Assembly: GCA_027596195.1 (NCBI GenBank)
Contig: JADGJG010000898.1
Coordinates: forward strand, 1 to 11,194
Length of the DNA: 11,194 nucleotides
Direction of reading: 5' to 3'
Source of the DNA: Podochytrium sp. JEL0797
Lineage: Eukaryota; Chytridiomycota; Chytridiomycetes; Chytridiales; Chytriomycetaceae
The number at the start of each line of letters is the position of its first letter. Position 1 is the first letter of the stretch. Below the pieces are notes generated by a model. The model was not told the DNA's origin and searched no databases. It saw only the letters and a list, made by a program, of their open reading frames with translations. A program made the translations under genes and the position numbers. Shown here piece after piece: positions 1-11,122 of this stretch.

Positions 1-1083
1 GCGGGAAGTAGTACAACCAGTGGGTCGGGTTCGCAAACAAGTGAATGTCTTCGTTGGGAACTCCCATGGACCGCATGATTTGGAATTGGTACTTCAATCC
101 CGTGTTTTTGGCGTTGGCTTTGCCGTGCTGTTTTTTTTTTGGAAACCACATGTGAGAACGGGATTCATCGCATAAAGCGTCCACAAATGGTCACCTTCTT
201 GGCAATCTTGGTGGGGTCCGTGTTTTCCTTCGTGGGAGCAACGACTTCGGGTTCCTCCGTGGCAACCTCTGGATGACAACAGAATGTTGCTGATTTAGAA
301 CCAACCACCCCAAAAAAGCACAAACCCAAAAAACTCACCCTCAACATAACGCTCAAACTGCTGTCCAAACAGATCCACCTCCTTCTTGAGCTTATCCGCA
401 CACGCCTTGATGGGCATCCCCGTGCAATGGAATCCGAACGGAAAGAGAGCGTGTTTTCCCTTGAGCTTTTCGTAGGCGACCGAGAATTCGACTTTGGAGA
501 GCGAAAAGGAGTGACCCAGATGGAGACGTCCGTTCTGGAAGAATGTGCAAAGGGAGGGAGGGTGGTGGGTCAGAAAAACTGCGAATTTTGGCAGATTCGA
601 TGGAGGGGGTTTGCGGGGGTGTTTTCGAGCGTAATCAATGTCTCAGAAAGTATCGTAAAGTGTCTCCACTTGTGAGGGCAACGGCTAAACAGAATCCAAG
701 AATCAAAATAGCGATTCCCGCACACTGCCGCAGTCCAAAATTGCCCGTCGGAACCAACTCAAGCGTCATCAGACCATTCACCGCATCGGTAGATTCGATC
801 CCCACTTCACCATCCGATCAAATGGTCTCACCATGTAAGGAAACGGAAAAGTGGCCATGAATTTGGGCTCTTTGGTTTGCGGAGCGTTCACTTCGAAAGC
901 CTTTTCGAGATCCCACCGCTTCTGGGCGGTGGCTTCGATTTCTCTCAGCGCATTGAGTTTGACAAACTGTGGTGAGCAAGGGTTAGCATTCCGTTCGATT
1001 GGTCAATATCTTGTTCGACAAACAAGTTATCTCGGTTGCCCACTTACGGACTTGGGGGCCTCTCCGGCAACGGTGGAATCCAT
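1..1083 (-). CDS. LARS1/CDC60: Leucyl-tRNA synthetase, cytosolic type (5' part, truncated by window edge)
   Basis: This class I synthetase charges tRNA-Leu with leucine in the cytosol. I rebuilt five exons on the minus strand: 1083-1048, 966-832, 534-339, 268-195 and 127-1 (continuing off the left edge), giving about 189 residues. All four introns (81, 297, 70 and 67 nt) start GT and end AG, and the frame is kept across each. Exon 2 ends in FPFPYM and exon 3 opens [17 protein letters not shown], so the class I HIGH-type motif (HLGH, residues 62-65) is assembled across intron 2. Next come [17 protein letters not shown], an acidic/Lys linker, and [20 protein letters not shown] then HWLYYFP, the stretch before the editing domain. 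These are typical of the archaeal/eukaryotic cytosolic LeuRS family. The AUG at 1083 sits in a good context (GACATGG). The editing domain, KMSKS loop and anticodon domain lie outside the window. It is divergent from the glycyl-tRNA synthetase gene. Confidence 0.95.
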
Positions 1084-1535
1084 GTCGATTGGTTTCAAGG
1101 GAGTAGTAGAGGTTGATGTGGTTGTGTAGGTTCTGAAGATGCGAAGCGGTCTGCAAGCGAGAGTGAAACCTCGCTGGAAACTCGTTTTGGTGTTTGGGGA
1201 AAAAAAAACCAAAACTTGTCTTTTGGGTTTCGAGGTTGGTGCGGATGTCAGTGGTTCACAACAGCTGATTTCTCGGTATTCTTGCTTCGTTCACTATGGG
1301 GAATTGTGTGGACTTGGACCCTTGGTGAATGAGATTGATTTGCGGGTATCATCGACTTCGCGTTTTCGCATGATTCTCGAAATACTCCTTTCTCATCACT
1401 TTCTAATATCACTAGTACCAATCTGTTTTCGAACTGCTCTTCTGTTTCTTCTCTCCTCTCTCCTTGCGATTTTCTTTTTGTTTGTCATTTTTCAGTTGTT
1501 TTCTGTGTTTTCAACACGCAACGCGCCGCCACCCA
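1084..1535. promoter_or_regulatory. Divergent promoter region between LeuRS and GlyRS genes
   Basis: About 450 bases separate the leucyl-tRNA synthetase AUG (1083, minus) from the first in-frame AUG of the glycyl-tRNA synthetase (1536, plus). I see no other gene here. A pyrimidine-rich plus-strand tract at about 1436-1500 (runs of CTCTTCT and TTTCTTTTTG, ending TTTTTCAG) resembles the CT-rich tracts found upstream of fungal transcription starts. It could instead be the 3' end of a 5'-UTR intron. On the minus strand, TTGCAG (near 1151) and CTTCAG (near 1133) are possible splice acceptors just before the LeuRS start. The frame of the LeuRS AUG stays open back to about 1290 without another ATG. 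No clear TATA box was seen. The promoter role is inferred from position only. Confidence 0.6.
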
Positions 1536-4500
1536 ATGCTGAGATTGAAAGTTGGAACAAGATGCACTCGGTTTCGTTCCGTCCCTCTTCCTCTGAACAC
1601 CACGCATGGCATAGTGCGGTATTCATCGCGCCTGGTGACCCCTTGGCTTCCGATCAAAAGTTCAAACTCCGCTTTTGAGTGGCCACCGCGGCTCTCCTTT
1701 CCCAGCACCCAACGGCACCTGTCTTCTCGGCCACACTCGCAACCCCTCTCACACCGCCAATGTAAGTATCCAAAAGCAAAAGATGACGTCACTTTTTTTT
1801 CACCAAAAACAAACAGCCATGCCCTTCAGTGCACTCAGCGACCCTGAACTCGTCGCCGCCATCGAGAAGCAAGGCGATGTCCTCAAAGGCCTCAAAGCCC
1901 AGAAGACCCCCAAGGACGCCCTGGTCCCGCACGTTGACCGCCTGGTTTCCCTCAAGGCTGAGCTTGCCGCCCGCATGGCCAAGAGCAACACCAAGAAGTT
2001 TGATCGTGGCGCATTGGAGGAGATGCTGCTCAAGCGCTTCTTCTACGCCCCGAGTTTTGCCATCTACGGGGGAGTTGCGGGTCTGTTTGACTACGGACCA
2101 CCAGGTACTGCGCTGCAGAACAACATGATCAACATCTGGAGAAACCACTTTGTGCTCGAGGAAGGTAACCATCATCGCATCATTTATTTCATTAGTGCTG
2201 TCATGTACACGTGCTCAATGAACAAAAACCCAACCACTAGACATGCTCGAGATTGAAACAACCAACCTCACCCCCGAAGCCGTCCTCAAGACTTCTGGCC
2301 ACGTGGACCGTTTCGCTGACTACATGGTCAAGGACCTCAAGACGGGTGACATTTTCAGAGCCGATCACCTCGTCAAGCAAGTCTTGAATGCCCGTTTGGA
2401 TACCGATGAGGCTCTTGCCACCGGTACCTTTGACAAGAAGAAGGTTCCCAAGGGGAAGCCCATGCCGGAGCGTCTTGCTCCCGAGGTTAAGCATGAGTAT
2501 GAGATGGTTCTTGAGGCTGTAAGTTTTTTTTTTTCGGAGTCGAGTGGGGCCGTGGCGGGGTGGAAGCGCGCGCAGCGCGGTGCGCTCGTGCGTGCGGCAG
2601 CACGCGCGGTAGCGAAGCGGAGCAGATTAGAGCCGAGCCAAAGCGAGGCGCAAGCGCGTAGCGCGTAGCGGAGCAGGTCGGAGACGAGCCGAGCGAGGCG
2701 GCAGCGCAAGCGCGTAGGCACGGCGCGTAGCGCGGGGCAGCACAAGACGCACGCAAGGCGCAGCGCATAGTCACTCTCTCTCTCCGTAATCGAAACACCC
2801 TTTCTAACCCCCACCTGTTTGCACCCTTCTCTCCCAATACACCCACCAGCTCGACAACTACCAAGGCGACGACCTCTGGAAACTCATGCAAAAGCTCGAA
2901 ATCAAAGCCCCCGAAACGGGCAACGACGTCTCCGAGCCCAAACTCTTCAACCTCATGTTTGAGACCCAAATCGGACCGACTGGCCAATTCAAGGGATACC
3001 TCCGCCCGGAAACGGCCCAGGGACACTTTTTGAACTTTAAGCGTCTTTTGGAGAGCAACCAGGATCAGATGCCGTTTGCGTCTGCGTCGATTGGCAAGTC
3101 GTTTAGAAACGAGATTTCTCCCAGACAGGGGTTGTTGCGTGTGCGTGAGTTTACGATGGCGGAGATTGAGCACTTTGTGGACCCGTTGAAGAAGGATCAC
3201 CCGCGGTTTGACAAGATCAAGGATCTCGAGCTTACTTTGTACCCTGCGGATCGTCAGTTGGTCGGTTCGGGTGCCGTGAGAATGACGATGGGAGATGCCG
3301 TTGCTCAGGTATCGATTTTCGTTCATTTCCACTTGTTTTGTCCCTTTTTTCTCCCTTGCACACACCCCCTTTTCCTTCCTCCCCCCCACTTCTCATTCTG
3401 ACTCCTTTTTCTCCGACAGGGAGTCGTCAACAACCAAACCCTCGGCTACTTTGTCTGCCGCATCTACCTCTTCCTCATCCGCATCGGCATCAACCCGACC
3501 CGCCTCCGATTCCGTCAACACATGGCCAACGAAATGGCTCACTACGCTTCCGACTGTTGGGACGCTGAAATTGAGAGTTCGTACGGATGGGTTGAGTGTG
3601 TTGGATGCGCGGACCGTAGCGCGTATGATTTGACGCAGCATTCGAAGGCGACGAAGGAGAAGCTTGTGGTGAGAGAGAGTTTGGCGGAGCCGATTGTGCG
3701 TGAAGTCACGGTGTTGGAGATTAAGAAGGCGGTGTTTGGGCCTGCTTTCAAGGGAAATGCCAAGTTTGTGATGGGGTATTTGGCGGGTTTGGAGGTGAGC
3801 AGGGATTCGGAGGGGGTTGTGGCGTGGGATGTGGAGAAGTTGAAGGCGTTGGATGCCAAGTTGAAGGAGGGTGGGGGAAAGACGACTGTGGTTGGTACGG
3901 ATGGGAAGGAGTATGTGTTGACGGATAAGATGGTGGAGGTTGTGGACAAGGTGGAGAAGATTCATGGTGAGTTTGTTTTTTTTGGTTTTTTTTTCTCCCT
4001 CTTCCCACGCTCGTCGCATTTTCATTTCACTCACCCCCCCTCTTTCTTAACAGTCCGCGAATACGTCCCCAACGTCATCGAGCCCTCCTTCGGCCTCGGT
4101 CGCATCCTCTACTCCCTCCTCGAACACGCGTGGTACATCCGCCAAGGCGACGACGAGGCCCGCAACGTGCTCTCCTTCACCCCCGCCATTGCGCCCACCA
4201 AGGCCCTCCTTCTCCCCATTTCGTCGAACGAAGCCTTCACCCCGTTCATGACTGAAATTGCGGACACGTTGCGTCGCGAAGGTGTTTCCACGCGCGTGGA
4301 TGACTCTGCGGCGAGTATTGGAAAGCGATACGCGCGTAACGACGAGCTCGGGACACCTTTCGCCATCACGGTTGATTTCCAGACTGTGAAGGATGGAAGT
4401 GTGACGTTGAGAGAGAGGGATTCGTGTCGTCAGGTGAGAGAGAGTGTTGCTGTTGTTTGTCAGATTGTGAAGGAGTTGGTGGAGGAGAAGGTTACGTGGG

Positions 4501-4547
4501 GGGAGGTGGAGGCGAGGTATACTGCGTTTGTGGGGCAGGAGGTTTGA
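1536..4547 (+). CDS. GRS1/GARS1: Glycyl-tRNA synthetase, mitochondrial and cytosolic forms
   Basis: This class II synthetase attaches glycine to tRNA-Gly. Exons: 1536-1761, 1817-2164, 2241-2518, 2850-3308, 3420-3966 and 4054-4547. Introns (55, 76, 331, 111 and 87 nt) are all GT-AG and keep frame. Starting at 1819 gives 707 residues; starting at 1536 adds 76 residues that are basic and Ser/Thr-rich with a single acidic residue ([10 protein letters not shown]...), like a mitochondrial presequence. In cytosolic numbering: a WHEP-like helical hairpin at about 10-50 ([18 protein letters not shown]); [20 protein letters not shown] at about 71-90; [10 protein letters not shown] near 257; class II motif 2 [17 protein letters not shown] near 293; motif 3 [17 protein letters not shown] near 556; and an anticodon-binding domain at about 585-690 ([20 protein letters not shown]). 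Length is close to yeast and human enzymes. One gene serving both compartments is usual in fungi. Intron 3 is unusually GC-rich and repetitive. Confidence 0.96.
2519..2849 (+). repeat. GC-rich repetitive block inside GlyRS intron 3
   Basis: This 331-nt intron (GTAAGT at the donor, CACCAG at the acceptor) carries about 200 nt (roughly 2568-2770) built from words such as AGCG, GAGC and GCGCG, far more GC-rich than the pyrimidine-rich ends of the same intron. Within it, two diverged copies of a unit of about 54 nt lie in tandem, 2609-2661 and 2665-2718. Both begin GTAGCG, pass through CGGAGCAG and GAGCCGAG, and end GCGCAAGCGCGTAG. The bordering exons join in frame (EMVLEA then LDNYQGDD), which fixes the intron limits. 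The block adds no coding capacity to the gene. Its origin is unknown; it could be a genome-wide short repeat or replication slippage. Confidence 0.8.
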
Positions 4548-4614
4548 GTTTTGGTGATGGTCATTTTTTGGTGATGGAGAAGGGGGGTGGGGGGAGGGGG
4601 GAGAGGGACAATTG

Positions 4615-4620
4615 AATAAA
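4615..4620 (+). terminator. AATAAA poly(A) signal of GlyRS gene
   Basis: AATAAA lies 68 nt after the glycyl-tRNA synthetase stop codon, just after a G-rich purine tract (about 4575-4610) and followed by T-rich sequence, as expected of a cleavage/polyadenylation site. A second AATAAA at 4748-4753 could serve as an alternative site. Confidence 0.7.
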
Positions 4621-4772
4621 GATGTCTTTCTTTGGACTCTCTGTTTTTTAATTTTCTTCCATTCTTGTAGTTTTTCTGTTTGTTTGTGTGGATTCAATCG
4701 ACACAGCAAAGCGCCTCTCCTCCCCTTTCCCAAATTCATATTATTTCAATAAACAAGGAAGAAGGGGAGTAA

Positions 4773-5084
4773 CAGCAGATTGGTACTGGGACTGGCCACT
4801 TGCCAGGGTGTGCTCTCCTCAATGTGAACCTCAGTTCCTGCATTGTCATTGCCGCACACTTGTTTCCAAAGGCCAAATCAAAGTACTTTGACCAAATCTT
4901 TGGCCTCCAGGACATCAATGGTGCGAGCAATGGACTTCCTTTGTTCACCCCATTCAAGGACTATTTGAGTCAGGTCGATCGGAATTTGTGCATTTGCCAC
5001 AGGATTTGGAGGACGAAACATTTGGGAGGTATAATGGAAAGGACCTGGTGTTTGGAAATCGAAAAAAAACTCTATAAATTGTAG
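4773..5084 (+). pseudogene. HNH-nuclease-like fragment, probably decayed
   Basis: An open frame runs from after a stop at 4770 to a stop at 5082-5084 and has no ATG near its start. Its middle reads SSCIVIAAHLFPKAKS, then FDQIFGLQDINGASNGLPLF, then DRNLCI. This recalls the HNH_2-type nuclease layout seen in fungal proteins: Cys, a core His in an AAH-x-x-P context, then Asn-Gly-Leu followed by a hydrophobic segment. The family match is from memory and weak. The piece is far shorter than a full protein and lacks a start. After about residue 85 (RNLCICHRIWRTKHL) the resemblance fades. It may be a relic exon of a multicopy family, or chance. The minus strand of the same stretch also has a short open frame (4736-4957) without recognisable motifs. 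Outside this fragment, 4621-5252 shows no gene that I can support. Confidence 0.35.
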
Positions 5085-5104
5085 AATTGCAGTTTGGGTT
5101 GAAG

Positions 5105-5126
5105 CAGGGCTGGATTGATAGCCCTG
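5105..5126. repeat. Perfect 7-bp inverted repeat (hairpin)
   Basis: CAGGGCT (5105-5111) and AGCCCTG (5120-5126) are perfect reverse complements around an 8-nt loop, followed by TTTT. It looks like a bacterial terminator, but in this eukaryotic setting, upstream of the HD-domain gene, its role is unknown. A TATA-like CTATAAA lies just before it, near 5070. Confidence 0.4.
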
Positions 5127-5252
5127 TTTTTAGAAAGGAAGAGCTTATTTTTTTGTCTCTGAGTAGGTTTTTTAATGGGAATAGTAAAATTCAATTCAAA
5201 TAATTTATTCATTTGCGCACCCATAAAAAAAAGTGTGATTCCACAGGCGAAA

Positions 5253-5981
5253 ATGACCCAACGAATCACACTTATCCTCGCCGAGCTCGAAGAGCACCCA
5301 TGGGAGATTGCCACGACTCTCATTGCTCTGCTCATTTCTGTGGTCCTCCTTGTGGTGGTGTCAAACTCAGGTGTCAAGTCCAACCTCAAGCCAGTCACCA
5401 AAGTGGATCTCATCAACTCACTTCTCGACATCTACAAGGGCCGCATTGGCAAGGATTTTGAAGGTTATCGCGGCCACTGTTACCGCGTTTTCAATCTCGT
5501 CTCAGTCGCACACGGCAAACCTCTCTCCCAAAAGCAAGAAGAAATGGTCGCCATTGCCATTGCCTTCCACGACGTGGGCCTCTGGTCCCATGGCATCGAT
5601 TATATCGACCCGTCAGTTGTCGAATGCCGGACTTACCTCGCTGAAAACCCAAAACTCGTCCCGGACGCCGAAGACCGCGACATCATCTACGCCATGATCG
5701 ACAACCACCACAAGTGGTTTTTTTACTCCGAAAACGGCCTGGTTGAGGCGTTCCGTCAGGCGGATTGGATGGATGCTTCGATGGGGATGAGAACGTTTGA
5801 GGCCCTTCCGGCAGATGTGAGAGCCATGCGCGACTTCACGTTGTTCCCAGAGGCTGGGTTCTACAACACGTTGATTCGTTTCACCAAGGAGAACTTGATG
5901 ATGAATCCGTTCTCTTACCCTTTGCCCATGATGCAGATTCGTCCAAGAGTTTATAACTGGGGTGTGAAAGAGATTCTTTGA
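5253..5981 (+). CDS. Membrane-anchored HD-domain protein (putative metal-dependent phosphohydrolase)
   Basis: A single-exon gene of 242 residues from the ATG at 5253, which has an A-rich context (AAAATGA). An in-frame ATG at 5175 would add 26 residues of AT-rich, non-conserved look. ATTCCACAG just before the chosen start could also be a splice acceptor, so the 5' end is uncertain. Residues about 19-37 (IATTLIALLISVVLLVVVS) form one hydrophobic segment after an acidic N-terminus, suggesting a signal anchor. The HD fold follows: His75 (GHCYRVFNL), His106-Asp107 (AIAFHDVGLW), His152/153 (IDNHHKW) and Asp171 (RQADWMDAS), the spacing expected for the metal ligands of HD phosphohydrolases. The C-terminus is Pro/Met-rich (NPFSYPLPMMQIRPRVYNWG). 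Substrate and pathway cannot be told from sequence; HD proteins include nucleotide and cyclic-nucleotide hydrolases. It stands alone, with no functionally linked neighbour. Confidence 0.85.
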   Translation: MTQRITLILAELEEHPWEIATTLIALLISVVLLVVVSNSGVKSNLKPVTKVDLINSLLDIYKGRIGKDFEGYRGHCYRVFNLVSVAHGKPLSQKQEEMVAIAIAFHDVGLWSHGIDYIDPSVVECRTYLAENPKLVPDAEDRDIIYAMIDNHHKWFFYSENGLVEAFRQADWMDASMGMRTFEALPADVRAMRDFTLFPEAGFYNTLIRFTKENLMMNPFSYPLPMMQIRPRVYNWGVKEIL

Positions 5982-6010
5982 ATTGTTTGTAAATTGTTTG
6001 GTTGGAGGCT

Positions 6011-6016
6011 AATAAA
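6011..6016 (+). terminator. AATAAA poly(A) signal of HD-domain gene
   Basis: AATAAA lies 29 nt after the TGA of the HD-domain gene, in AT-rich DNA, followed by TTTTATTTTTTGTGTG, which fits the usual downstream U/GU-rich element. Confidence 0.65.
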
Positions 6017-6279
6017 CGCGTTTTATTTTTTGTGTGTATATTTATCGCGTCAAGCAAAATTGTCCGTTGGTCGAAAACCAAAAACTTTGCGGTTTAATAC
6101 TTTATTTAAGTCAGTACTCATGCGCATTTAATTTCTGTGTCTGAAATAAGTATAAAAAAACTACTGTATTTATTTTTCTTTTTTCTCCGCCAACAGCTCA
6201 CATAAAATTTTCTTTTGCAGTGGAAAACTCCCCTTTATCCGCGTCCACTCCTTCAACCTCTCCTCCGAGTCCGACCATG
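6017..6279. other. AT-rich intergenic stretch without visible gene
   Basis: AT-rich sequence lies between the HD-domain gene and the ABC transporter pseudogene, with many short A and T runs, especially 6085-6225. A CCAACAG and a TTTTGCAG occur near 6195 and 6220 but I found no exon to attach to them. I see no supported gene or RNA here. Confidence 0.4.
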
Positions 6280-6880
6280 TCAACTCTTTCCCTCAACCGA
6301 AACCTGCATCTCTTGCAACGCCAACAGCTTCTTGACATCCGATGCGATAAACTCATGCCTCCCCTCCTCATCAAACTGCAAAATCCAGTTGTGATACTTC
6401 CTTACAGCGTCGCGGCGACAAATCGTCATAACGGTGATACCCAATTCCTGTGCGTGGGTGTAAAACAATCGCTCAATCTCCATGCTCATACTGCTTGTGA
6501 ATTCGCGCGTGGGGTGGTGGTAAAACAGTCTCGCCATTGCAATGCTTTGTTTTTCGCCATCCGACAACACACTGCCCCAATTGCAGTGTGAATTGTCCAA
6601 TCTGAAAGGCCGCAGGAATTGAAAGCAAATCAGAATCTAAAGCACCACGAGCGAGCATGTTCGCGTGGGTGTCGGGGTAAATGATCTGGTTGCGGAGCGT
6701 TCCAGAACAAGGTCGTTGAGGGAGGTAGAAAATCTTTCGGCAGCCTGATTTGTTGCGGACAACTCTGCCGTACAGAGGCTACAGCCCATTCAGGATGTGG
6801 ACGAGGGACAAATTGGAACTCCTGCTGGGGCCGACAATCAGCAAATAAATTGAGCCAGCGTCGAACCGACGCGCGTATTC
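6280..6880 (-). pseudogene. ABCD-family (peroxisomal-type) ABC transporter pseudogene, nucleotide-binding domain
   Basis: ABCD half-transporters import very-long-chain fatty acyl-CoA into peroxisomes. Read on the minus strand, the remains follow the ABCD nucleotide-binding domain in order. First comes LLIVGPSRSSNLSLVHILNGL, whose Walker A lysine is lost (GPSRSSNLS in place of GPSGSGKSS). A TAG at 6781-6779 stands where the family has Trp before PLYGRV. Then come FYLPQRP (6700s) and GTLRNQIIYPDT. A frame change follows near 6600. Next are an altered signature (VLSDGEKQSIAMARLFYHHP) and an in-frame gap near 6498-6504 that removes the Walker B and catalytic Glu segment. ELGITVMTICRRDA and KYHNWILQFDEEGRHEF lead to TGA at 6280. 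No transmembrane domain is recognisable upstream. Nonsense codon, frameshift, lost lysine and lost Walker B together mean it cannot encode a working ATPase. Confidence 0.85.
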
Positions 6881-6930
6881 TTTCGATATTGACAAATAAG
6901 CACTCTTGATTGGAGAAGGTCTGGAGAAAC

Positions 6931-7425
6931 CAAACAGTAGATAAAGCGCCTGAATTCCGCAAGATGCGCTGCCAAACGTCAATACCCAACATATCGACCC
7001 TGATGCAGACCACTTGATGGAGAGATGTGATTTGATCACGCAAACCTCTTTAATACGTTTATACACGGGTTTTCACAAATTTGCTTTGGTCGAAACGAGA
7101 TATTTTCAAAGGAATTCCGACCATATGTTTTGACCTTGCATACTCACGCGCAGTGCAATCGCGGCCCCAAAACGATCAAACCAATCGAATGCGCCGATTC
7201 AAGCTCTGTTTAAACATTTTAATACTGAGAAACAGCAGAGAAAGCACCTGAATTCCGCAAGACGCACTGCCAAACGTCAATATGTTCACCCAACATACCG
7301 ACCCTGGTGCAGACCACTTGATGGAGAGATGTGATTGATGACACTAACCTTTTTCATACATATTTACACGAGTTTCGAATGATTTGGCTTGATCGAAACG
7401 CGACATTTTCAAACGAATTTACCGG
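6931..7425. repeat. Diverged direct duplication, about 195 bp per copy
   Basis: Copy 1 (about 6931-7125) and copy 2 (about 7229-7425) align along their length at an offset near 298 bases with scattered substitutions and small indels. Shared words include CTGAATTCCGCAAG (6950 and 7248), CTGCCAAACGTCAATA, CAGACCACTTGATGGAGAG and TCGAAACG. Copy 2 carries a short insertion (GTTCA) near 7285, and the copies differ around 7040 and 7340. About 100 bases of unrelated sequence separate them. The unit sits just upstream of the ABCD pseudogene (minus strand). It could be a duplicated piece of that gene's 5' part or an independent repeat; the translation of either copy shows no domain that I recognise. 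Confidence 0.8.
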
Positions 7426-7488
7426 AGCAGGTTTCCAAACTTACTCCCTCCAATTGAAGGAACAAAAATGAAACCCAAACGAATCATT
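7126..7488. other. Non-coding stretch before the NOT11 3' end
   Basis: Apart from the second duplication copy (7229-7425), I see nothing here that I can support as a gene. The piece 7426-7488 is the 3' flank of the NOT11 gene on the minus strand. Confidence 0.4.
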
Positions 7489-11020
<3,532 letters not shown>

Positions 11021-11069
11021 ATGAGTGACTATCGTTGGACTATCGTATTTCACGTTTTTGAATCTATGA

Positions 11070-11122
11070 GGGGGGGGGGGGGGGGGGGGGGGGGGGTGGG
11101 GGGGGGGAAACACCCCCCCCCC
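11070..11122. repeat. Long G homopolymer followed by C run
   Basis: 27 consecutive G (11070-11096), one T, 10 more G (11098-11107), AAACA, then 10 C (11113-11122). In DNA this could form a G-rich hairpin or quadruplex. In sequence data, such runs near a contig end are often artefacts. The sequence after it (11123-11194) is GC-rich and carries no recognisable gene. Confidence 0.8.

Noticed and set aside
427..1129. Plus-strand open frames across the LeuRS region
   Set aside because: They are antisense to clearly coding LeuRS exons and to a 297-nt intron, and show no motifs.
2487..3389. Minus-strand 300-codon open frame
   Set aside because: It lies antisense to GlyRS exons 3 and 4 and the GC-rich intron; its Arg/Leu/Ala-rich translation reflects base composition.
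4047..4739. Minus-strand 230-codon open frame
   Set aside because: It mirrors GlyRS exon 6 and the G-rich 3' flank; its Pro/His-rich translation is an antisense artefact.
5105..5130. Rho-independent terminator
   Set aside because: The hairpin plus T run fits the pattern, but the surrounding genes are intron-bearing and eukaryotic, so it was kept only as an inverted repeat.
5175..5252. Upstream ATG for the HD-domain protein
   Set aside because: It would add 26 AT-rich codons ahead of a start with better context, and a CCACAG acceptor-like site precedes the chosen start.
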